Of a stretch of DNA of 6,125 bases, positions 1 through 4,378 are shown piece after piece. Under the pieces are notes generated by a model. The model was given only the letters and a program-made list of their open reading frames with translations, searched no databases and had not been told where the DNA came from. Both the position numbers and the translations under genes were made by a program. The first letter of the stretch is position 1. Each line of letters opens with the position of its first letter. The stretch is from JAWVZS01 sp964507825 (lineage in GTDB: Archaea; Thermoproteota; Nitrososphaeria; Nitrososphaerales; Nitrosopumilaceae): the NCBI GenBank assembly GCA_964507825.1, contig CAZDQM010000046.1, positions 1-6,125 of the forward strand. Direction: 5' to 3'.

Positions 1-241
1 AGAATATCTCGCAAAGCTTCCCGAAATCATCCATCAGGCTGTCAGCGTCCGACTTGACTAAAATTTTGGCCACGATTTCTCCAAGTATTATTTGTGGCAC
101 GAGCACGCGGTATGAGTTGCTGCCCAGTTGTGAGAGCAGCAATCGGGCGTCCTGCGAGTCACCTTCGTCATATACTATGCTTAGAAAATAATGCGTGTCT
201 ATGTATGCCCTGGAGACACCGCCCCCGTCTCCGGGGCGCAT
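1..241 (-). CDS. PIN-domain protein, 3' part cut off by the window edge
   Basis: Reading the minus strand down from 241 gives 80 open codons that run off the left edge, so the C-terminus is missing. After a glycine-rich start, residues 12-20 read AYIDTHYFL, the usual first strand of a PIN domain with its first catalytic aspartate (D15). About 40 residues on, VPQIILGEIVAKI supplies the second conserved acidic residue (E55). PIN domains are metal-dependent RNases, often VapC toxins or RNA-processing enzymes; the later acidic residues lie outside the window, so activity cannot be judged. I chose the ATG at 239-241; an in-frame ATG at 263-265 would add eight residues. Either start gives an odd Gly/Arg-rich leader before the domain. 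No antitoxin-like gene is seen upstream (242-500). Confidence 0.68.
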   Translation of the reverse strand, partial: MRPGDGGGVSRAYIDTHYFLSIVYDEGDSQDARLLLSQLGSNSYRVLVPQIILGEIVAKILVKSDADSLMDDFGKLCEIF

Positions 242-504
242 CCGTCCTCTGGAACCGCGCCCCATCAGGCCGTCCCAGCCTTGGAAACTGTCGCAACATA
301 TGACACCGCCATGCAGAACATGCTGGCCGAGTATTAATAAAGTCACATGCCCATATTATTTCAAATGCGGAATAAGAATGTCCTTGCGCCGCTCTTCCCC
401 GTCACAAACATGATTGCAGTGAGCCAAGACCGTCCGTTTTCATAAATATTCAAAATCGAAGCTTTAATTAATGGTATTACCGTACTATAACTAAGAGCTT
501 AAAA

Positions 505-654
505 TTAGTACCGTACTGGGACTGTTCCCTTTAGACTCACTCCCATGTATAAGATCAGGTCGTCAGATACATGATCTGCCTTTGATACAGGATTTGTGAA
601 CCATGATACGACTCGGCCTGTACGTGCCAGCCTAAAACGATTTGACCAATTGAC
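505..654 (-). pseudogene. possible C-terminal gene remnant, no start codon
   Basis: On the minus strand 49 codons stay open between a TAG (655-657) and a TAA (505-507). The translation looks protein-like, for example RVVSWFTNPVSKADHVSDDL followed by ILYMGVSLKGTVPVRY at the end. There is no ATG, GTG or TTG before the internal methionine in LYMGVS, so an intact gene cannot start here. I do not recognise the family. It may be the tail of a decayed gene, or a chance open frame; 49 codons is not long enough to decide. Confidence 0.22.
547..567 (-). repeat. copy 1 of a recurrent 21-bp motif
   Basis: Read on the minus strand this is TCTGACGACCTGATC followed by TTATAC. It matches the other three copies (1027-1047, 1810-1830, 5917-5937) at most positions; the shared pattern is TCWGWCGACCTRA, then YCTTRTAC. 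All four copies lie outside the intact genes. Function is unknown. Confidence 0.4.
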
Positions 655-686
655 CTAACACATTCCATCGCAACATTTTGATCCGG

Positions 687-1358
687 GGCCTTTTGTGGTA
701 TGTGGTAACGCTCGTAAACCCGGACGGCTCGCGGTATTCAGCATTTGACGACGTTGTGATGTAGATGCCGGCTCCGCCCGTCCCGACCCTGCCGCCACCG
801 ACCCAAATGCCACCATTAATGTATATGTGTACTCTATCCCAGCGGCAACCGCGCCCGCTTACTTTACCGACCTCGTCCTTGCTATCCCCGCGGCCACTCC
901 GTCCAGTAAAACCCCTTTCCCAAGACCATGCCTGTGACCGCGCACAGGCTCGGACAGCTGTTGCGCATGATTCCTTTCATAATTCTGTCTTACGCAAACG
1001 GGACGGCATCAACCCGTGCCACCTTGTCTGACGACCTAACCTTGTACGGAACAAAGAAAGTACAATTTATACTCCCGGACGCATTACCATTTCGGCAAAC
1101 GAGGCGTCATGCAAGGCGCTTTGGCATGATTACGAGTTTGCGGCCAATGCAGATGTTTTTGTCCTGACAATGAAAAGCTACTACCCGGGCACTAAACTTG
1201 GATACTGCTTATACGCGGCCATAAACAACGTACTATTCTGGTATAACTATCGGAAATTTTTGACCAGCCGCCTTTGGGAACTAGAAATACGGATGCCGAT
1301 GGATGAGAACGACAACGTGGATCCCAAGGCAGTAAGGCATTTGGTCAGGGGCTGGTAA
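687..1358 (+). pseudogene. candidate frameshifted gene remnant (possibly secreted protein)
   Basis: Protein-like segments follow one another on the plus strand in changing frames. Positions 696-761 read WYVVTLVNPDGSRYSAFDDV. Positions 760-936 give a frame rich in Ala/Pro/Thr with C-ending codons, including ATINVYVYSIPAATAPAYF and FTDLVLAIPAATPSS. Around 982-1060 another frame reads SYANGTASTRATLSDDLTLY. From 1032 to 1358 a third stays open, with YTPGRITISANEA, then DYEFAANADVFVLTMKSYY, ending in RHLVRGW and TAA at 1356-1358. Only the last piece has an ATG (1170, 62 codons). The end lies 17 bp from the convergent zinc-ribbon gene without overlap. The composition suggests a broken extracytoplasmic protein gene. 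I recognise no family, and the idea of one ancestral gene is inference. Confidence 0.3.
1027..1047 (+). repeat. copy 2 of a recurrent 21-bp motif
   Basis: TCTGACGACCTAACC followed by TTGTAC. It differs from the copies at 547-567 and 1810-1830 by three positions each. It lies inside the candidate pseudogene, where it would encode SDDLTLY in one frame and RPNLV in another. The RPDLV-like frame is the one shared by all four copies. Confidence 0.4.
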
Positions 1359-1375
1359 CCTGACTAGATACGTCG

Positions 1376-1519
1376 CTACCGCACGCGCTCCTTGTTCCAA
1401 TATGGCGAGTTGCACCTGCCGGACGCGCAGTTCTTTGGTGCCTCTTTGGTGCTGTACCAGACCTTGCCGCATCGGTTGCACTCGTGCCGCCAATAGTCCC
1501 CGTCTACCTTCATACTCAT
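1376..1519 (-). CDS. small zinc-ribbon protein (47 aa)
   Basis: A short soluble protein with four cysteines arranged for one zinc ion: C14 and C17 (HECNRCGKVW) and C31 and C36 (KNCASGRCNSPYW). Small single zinc-ribbon proteins with a W-x-C-x2-C-G start and a C-x-S-P-Y-W end are, to my knowledge, frequent in Nitrososphaerota; they are thought to bind nucleic acids or partner proteins, but roles are mostly undefined. The second pair is C-x4-C rather than the commoner C-x2-C. A longer frame reaches 1714, but I chose the ATG at 1517-1519 because a TATA-like box is centred 26 bp upstream, which suits a leaderless transcript, and the extra upstream residues resemble no part of this family. An ATG two codons later (1513) is an alternative. 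Confidence 0.62.
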   Translation of the reverse strand: MSMKVDGDYWRHECNRCGKVWYSTKEAPKNCASGRCNSPYWNKERVR

Positions 1520-1540
1520 GCGATCTTTAAGATCTCTTGA

Positions 1541-1550
1541 CATATATTTC
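1541..1550 (-). promoter_or_regulatory. TATA box of the zinc-ribbon gene
   Basis: The minus strand reads GAAATATATG, centred 26 bp before the ATG at 1519. This is the spacing expected when transcription starts at or just before the start codon. Further TATATA runs upstream (about 1556-1576) make the exact box uncertain. Confidence 0.45.
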
Positions 1551-1754
1551 ATTCCTATATATGGAAGATATATAGTCTCTATGTAGAATAAACCTATACT
1601 ATAACATGAAACTGTAAGAAAGACGATGAAGAAAGCAAGGTCGGAGGGAGTCACACTCCCGATGGCTAGGCTGCGTTGTCCGAGTCCTTGAGTCCGGTCT
1701 CCTCCAATTACCATATGATTTTTGGGAGATGTATCGCGTACACACTCAGGGCTG

Positions 1755-1775
1755 ATTCGGGGTTTATACCCGAAT
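1755..1775. repeat. perfect hairpin beside the dispersed repeat
   Basis: ATTCGGG (1755-1761) and CCCGAAT (1769-1775) are perfect inverted copies around a 7-base loop, GTTTATA. It lies 9 bp before dispersed repeat copy A. It could form an RNA stem-loop or be a protein-binding dyad; no matching hairpin lies at copy B. Confidence 0.45.
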
Positions 1776-1784
1776 GTGTTATTC

Positions 1785-1830
1785 GTTTTGAAATTTCAGG
1801 TGCAATTACTCAGTCGACCTGACCTTGTAC
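1785..1830 (+). repeat. dispersed direct repeat, copy A
   Basis: Two conserved blocks, GTTTTGAAATTTCAGGT (1785-1801) and CAGTCGACCTGACCTTGTAC (1811-1830), flank a variable 9-base middle. Copy B at 5891-5937 has the first block identical and the second with one change, around a 10-base middle that differs. TCAGGT (1796-1801) can pair with ACCTGA (1817-1822). In one frame the region reads VLKFQVQLLSRPDLVHKLEQ and then FFGKP, so it may instead be a remnant of coding sequence. The second block carries copy 3 of the 21-bp motif (1810-1830). Confidence 0.7.
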
Positions 1831-2046
1831 ATAAATTAGAGCAATTTTTCGGGAAACCGTGATTGTTCATAAACCCTGACATCTTTGTCCTGTGAGGTGA
1901 TTTTTTTCTAGGTAAATACCGCATGCCGATACACTAAAAGCTACTGCTAGATAGACCGCCGGATGCCAGTCTGTTTTACTATATATCTGTCATGAATTTA
2001 CACGTTGAGGGCATTTATCTAATCTGCAAATGATCGGGTGTCTTGA

Positions 2047-3201
2047 CTAAATCTGGATCTTGATGTGAACCCTCTCGCCCCGGTGGGTGTTGTTCTGGTA
2101 TATCAGACGCGTCCTGTACCCCTGACCCTGTAGATACTCGTCAATCATGCTTGCCCAGGGAAGCGAATGGCCGCCATTTATCCTTGATTCGATTGCCACG
2201 TTCTTGTTTTTTGTATCAAAGTTTGCATGGCCCGAGCACGTTGTCTGTAGCGCCGAGTCCGTGATCTCGATTACATCATCGAGTGTTCTTCCCTTGAAGC
2301 TGATTCCGTTCTTTTCAAGCAGATCTAGCATGGTAAACCTGTTCTTTTTCTCGGCATATGCCGCATTCAATATGTGTGTTAGGCCACCCTCGCCTATGAT
2401 CTTGATTATCTTGTGGATCTCTTGGGACTCTGTCTTTGTCATGTCTGCCACGGACTCTGTCCGCAGTCCTGACTTCCACATGTGGTTGAACAGCCTGCTC
2501 TGGCTTGCCGCTAGGATCTCTGCAGCAGAGAATGTCGCACCCATTCCATCCTCGCTGTTGACAAATAACACTTCACCCTGATCAAAAACAAGGCAGTTCT
2601 GTCCGGCCTCTCCGGTTCTGATCTTTATCCCACTTGGAATTCTTTTGAACGCCTCGGTGCCAAGCTGGCCTGTGGGGATTATAATCTTGATATCAAGGCC
2701 GCGACGCACGGCGGCAATCATCTGCTCCCTGCATTCCGAGAGAAGTCCGAGGCCCCATTGGTCTGCCGATGCGTGCATGGACTCCTTGGCTCCGTCGATC
2801 ATCTGCCTGATCTGGTCGAGAACACCACCCGCGGCAATGTGAAAGTACCTTCGCTCGTCAGCACCACGCGACCTTTTGCTCTCCTCGCTTACCTGCTTGA
2901 GGCTTGAGACAAGTGAGTTCATTGCATTTACCTTGTCGATCTGCTCGTGTACGGCCTCATCAAATGCATCCTCGGGGGAGACTGGAGTATACATGATGGG
3001 CTTGCTTTTTGACAGCATGACTAGCCTCTTCTTTTCAAGCTTGAGTAGCGTCGGATATGTCTTTGTCCTAGGAATCCCAGCATGGTATGCAAGGTCGCCT
3101 GCCGAAATCGTACCCTTTGCAATTAATGTGACATATGCCCTAGCCTCATACTTGCTTAGCCCGAATTCTTCTAAACTTACTGTTAGCGCCTGCCTGCTCA
3201 T
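2047..3201 (-). CDS. TrmB-family transcriptional regulator with C-terminal extension
   Basis: A predicted cytoplasmic DNA-binding regulator of 384 residues. Residues 8-72 form a winged helix-turn-helix of TrmB type (LEEFGLSKYEARAYVTLIAK; recognition-helix region AGIPRTKTYPTLLKLEKK). Residues 78-112 are a probable coiled-coil dimer helix. Residues 118-245 resemble the phospholipase-D-like effector region of TrmB proteins (an ESMHAS strand, a helix with AAVRRGLDIKIIIPTG, and VFDQGEVLFVNSEDG) without a catalytic HKD motif. Residues 255-384 form an extra domain I do not recognise. TrmB proteins usually sense small ligands, often sugars, but the ligand here is unknown. The ATG at 3201 is chosen because the fold begins eight residues later. 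The gene is divergent from the ESCRT-III-like gene, and an inverted repeat covers its start, which suggests self-control and possibly control of the Cdv genes (inference). Confidence 0.85.
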   Translation of the reverse strand: MSRQALTVSLEEFGLSKYEARAYVTLIAKGTISAGDLAYHAGIPRTKTYPTLLKLEKKRLVMLSKSKPIMYTPVSPEDAFDEAVHEQIDKVNAMNSLVSSLKQVSEESKRSRGADERRYFHIAAGGVLDQIRQMIDGAKESMHASADQWGLGLLSECREQMIAAVRRGLDIKIIIPTGQLGTEAFKRIPSGIKIRTGEAGQNCLVFDQGEVLFVNSEDGMGATFSAAEILAASQSRLFNHMWKSGLRTESVADMTKTESQEIHKIIKIIGEGGLTHILNAAYAEKKNRFTMLDLLEKNGISFKGRTLDDVIEITDSALQTTCSGHANFDTKNKNVAIESRINGGHSLPWASMIDEYLQGQGYRTRLIYQNNTHRGERVHIKIQI

Positions 3202-3238
3202 GATCTAACATGCTGTTTGAATAGGTAAGATCATGAGC
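3196..3238. promoter_or_regulatory. inverted repeat over the trmB-like start codon
   Basis: GCTCATGATCT (3196-3206) and AGATCATGAGC (3228-3238) are perfect 11-bp inverted copies. Past one mismatch two more pairs follow, giving 13 of 14. The left arm contains the start codon of the regulator gene (3199-3201, minus strand). Each arm also contains the palindrome TCATGA. It may be a dimer operator for autoregulation. If transcription starts near 3239, downstream of the TAATTTATTTG box at about 3261-3271, it would instead be a leader hairpin that hides the start codon. Confidence 0.55.
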
Positions 3239-3296
3239 TAAAATCCTTTATTCAACTACTCAAATAAATTACAAAATGTAACTGCCGGGCGCTGTT

Positions 3297-3337
3297 ACCG
3301 CGGTTACTGACATGCGCGATACGCGAGCCTGATATAG
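3297..3337 (+). promoter_or_regulatory. promoter of the ESCRT-III-like gene with two palindromes
   Basis: A TATA-like GATATAG (3331-3337) is centred 24 bp before the ATG at 3358, suiting a leaderless mRNA. Just upstream are two short dyads: ACCGCGGT (3297-3304), set between two GTTAC direct repeats, and CGCG-ATA-CGCG (3315-3325). The second sits where a regulator could block or recruit the basal factors. No partner protein can be assigned from sequence. Confidence 0.42.
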
Positions 3338-3357
3338 AGTGTGTTGCAGTATAGTAC

Positions 3358-3912
3358 ATGTCCACGTATAGGAATCAGGTGTCGATAATATCGCGTGACG
3401 ATATGCATGCAGGTACATTGAGGCCGCGGCTTGACTCTGCGCACGATCTGGCAGGTTCGGTAATCACGAGCCTAGAATGCAGATTACGCGGGATTGCAGG
3501 GACCAATGGCATACTGTATGCTGATCCGCCCGGATTATCGGAAGACGCGCTAGCCGATGAACGACTTATCCGACAGGCTGTCACTGCGCTCGAATACATC
3601 CGGTCAAAAATACGTGGAATCATGACATTATCAGACATCCATGCCGCCCTAGCGCCGGCCGTACCTGCAGTCCGAATCCTAAGCTCTGACCTGTTTGAGC
3701 CTGCCCCCGAATGCAGCCAGAAACTGTGTGAGTTGTCTGCCTGCTTGGGTAGTATAGTGATGGACTCGGCGGTTCTTACAAGCGCCCGGTGTGATTTTGG
3801 ACTCTCAAACGCAGAATCCGGCCGCCTCCTAGATGAAGCAAAGTTGATGGCTGACTCTAAAATCAACAAGCGTTATCCTAATTTAGAGACCGTTAAAACA
3901 GACAACACTTGA
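3358..3912 (+). CDS. divergent ESCRT-III / CdvB-like protein (184 aa)
   Basis: A helical protein whose order of landmarks matches archaeal ESCRT-III (CdvB) proteins: LRPRLDSAHDLAGSVITSLE (21-40, helix 1); ALEYIRSKIRGIMTLSDIHA (77-96, end of helix 2 and the following helix); ALAPAVPAVRIL (97-108); an ELSACLGSIVMDS helix (125-137); and a C-terminal LLDEAKLMADSKINKRYPNL (157-176). ESCRT-III proteins polymerise on membranes and drive constriction; CdvB paralogues do this in archaeal division. The helix 1-helix 2 hairpin is shorter than usual by my estimate of 12-15 residues, with a Gly/Pro-bearing loop (48-60) instead. There is no C-terminal winged helix or proline-rich MIM2 motif, as in CdvB1/B2-type paralogues. 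An in-frame TAG at 3352-3354 makes this ATG the first possible start. It overlaps the next gene and lies upstream of cdvC. The family call is from remembered family patterns. Confidence 0.68.
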   Translation: MSTYRNQVSIISRDDMHAGTLRPRLDSAHDLAGSVITSLECRLRGIAGTNGILYADPPGLSEDALADERLIRQAVTALEYIRSKIRGIMTLSDIHAALAPAVPAVRILSSDLFEPAPECSQKLCELSACLGSIVMDSAVLTSARCDFGLSNAESGRLLDEAKLMADSKINKRYPNLETVKTDNT

Positions 3913-4286
3913 CGGTTTTTTCCCCTAGACATGATTTTAAAAAGGACTTGGCAAGGGTTAGGCGGCTCTCCTCACTGATCGAAGGCAGGCTAGAGTCAAG
4001 TGATTCAAAAATCCAACACCTCTCAACAGAGCAGCTGCAGGATCTAGGAGAGGTGCTACGACTAGCAGATTATATCCTGACAAAGCATGAGGACAAAAAA
4101 GACATCCACGACCTGCTAAAAGAATTTGTAGACATGATCAGGCGCGCAGCAGAGTCCATTGACGGGATTGATACCGATATTGACGAGTTAGTATTATCCA
4201 CTGAGACGTCCATTGCCCTCATCCGTGACGCACAAGCCTCGGTGGCCGAAAGGGTAGATTTTGACAGGAATCCGGCTAGGACATGA
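3909..4286 (+). CDS. small acidic helical protein between ESCRT-III-like gene and cdvC
   Basis: I do not recognise the family. The 125 residues predict as almost all helix without membrane segments: about 8-33, 38-61, 64-84 and 87-115, rich in D, E, L and I, with coiled-coil-like spacing. The start is TTG (3909-3911), overlapping the TGA of the previous gene by four bases, so translation is probably coupled; another in-frame TTG lies at 3948. Near the N-terminus DLARVRRLSSL (13-23) resembles a MIM1 pattern (D-x-x-L-x-x-R-L-x-x-L) with Arg at the fourth place; MIM1 motifs bind MIT domains, and CdvC 93 bp downstream has one. It could be a second, very divergent ESCRT-III subunit, or an adaptor. 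Both are inference. Confidence 0.62.
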   Translation: MTVFSPRHDFKKDLARVRRLSSLIEGRLESSDSKIQHLSTEQLQDLGEVLRLADYILTKHEDKKDIHDLLKEFVDMIRRAAESIDGIDTDIDELVLSTETSIALIRDAQASVAERVDFDRNPART

Positions 4287-4293
4287 TAATCAA

Positions 4294-4333
4294 GTGTAAA
4301 TAATTTTACCATCTCTTCGATCCAAGTTTACAC
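4294..4333. repeat. inverted repeat upstream of cdvC
   Basis: GTGTAAA (4294-4300) and TTTACAC (4327-4333) are perfect 7-bp inverted copies. A smaller hairpin, GTAAA (4296-4300) with TTTAC (4305-4309), shares the left arm, so two foldings compete. It lies 8 bp after the stop of the small helical gene and may mark the end of that transcript or regulate read-through into cdvC. Confidence 0.35.
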
Positions 4334-4345
4334 AGTAGAATACAA

Positions 4346-4359
4346 TCTTAAGACTAAAT
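4346..4359 (+). promoter_or_regulatory. possible TATA element of cdvC
   Basis: TCTTAAGACTAAAT is centred about 26 bp before the ATG at 4379, the right place for a leaderless start, but it is a weak match to a TATA box. It would let cdvC be transcribed on its own, apart from the two genes upstream. Confidence 0.3.
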
Positions 4360-4378
4360 CATATGTCAGGTAGTTTAA

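Larger units (their letters stand above)
242..686. other. gene-poor stretch, no intact gene recognised
   Basis: No convincing complete gene was found. Two short plus-strand frames (191-337, 48 codons ending TAT TAA; 347-445, 33 codons) have coding-like composition but no recognisable family, and the first is partly antisense to the PIN gene. A minus-strand frame at 505-654 is listed separately. Small repeats are present: TACCGTACT occurs at 478-486 and 509-517, and the second copy sits in the odd palindrome AGTACCGTACT (507-517). One copy of a recurrent 21-bp motif is at 547-567. Confidence 0.45.
1551..2046. other. intergenic stretch with hairpins and one repeat copy
   Basis: No gene is supported here. 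The stretch holds AT-rich TATATA runs (1556-1576), a small hairpin GGGAGT-CAC-ACTCCC (1646-1660), a perfect 7-bp hairpin (1755-1775), copy A of the dispersed repeat (1785-1830), a T7 tract on the plus strand (1901-1907) and a TATATAT run (1980-1987). No clear terminator of the trmB-like gene is seen just after its stop at 2047. Confidence 0.5.

Noticed and set aside
191..337. 48-codon plus-strand frame ending QNMLAEY
   Set aside because: Its first third is antisense to the PIN coding frame, there is no TATA box at the right distance, and no family is recognised.
478..517. Direct repeat TACCGTACT, considered as a CRISPR or iteron unit
   Set aside because: Only two 9-bp copies 31 bp apart, with no further units; no CRISPR array or origin pattern is present anywhere in the window.
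765..1031. Proline-rich 88-codon plus-strand frame
   Set aside because: A competing frame over the same bases has more natural composition; the proline richness follows from C-rich sequence read out of frame.
1641..1706. Possible tRNA or structured RNA (hairpin GGGAGT-CAC-ACTCCC with GGAG/CTCC outer ends and repeated GAGTCC)
   Set aside because: No T-loop sequence of GTTCRA type, no proper anticodon arm, and stem lengths do not fit a cloverleaf on either strand.
1376..1714. Long 112-residue form of the zinc-ribbon protein with a hydrophobic segment
   Set aside because: The TATA-like box lies inside this longer frame, 26 bp before a much later ATG, and the extra N-terminus runs through AT-rich promoter-like sequence.
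1991..2032. 13-codon plus-strand frame just after a TATATAT run
   Set aside because: The TATA run is only about 8 bp upstream, too near for archaeal initiation at that ATG, and the peptide is too short to support.
3375..3869. 164-codon minus-strand frame opposite the ESCRT-III-like gene
   Set aside because: It is a serine/arginine-rich shadow; the plus-strand frame carries recognisable family landmarks and a well-placed TATA box.
3909..4286. Assignment of the 125-residue protein as CdvA
   Set aside because: CdvA has an N-terminal PRC-barrel-like beta domain before its coiled coil; this protein looks helical from the start.
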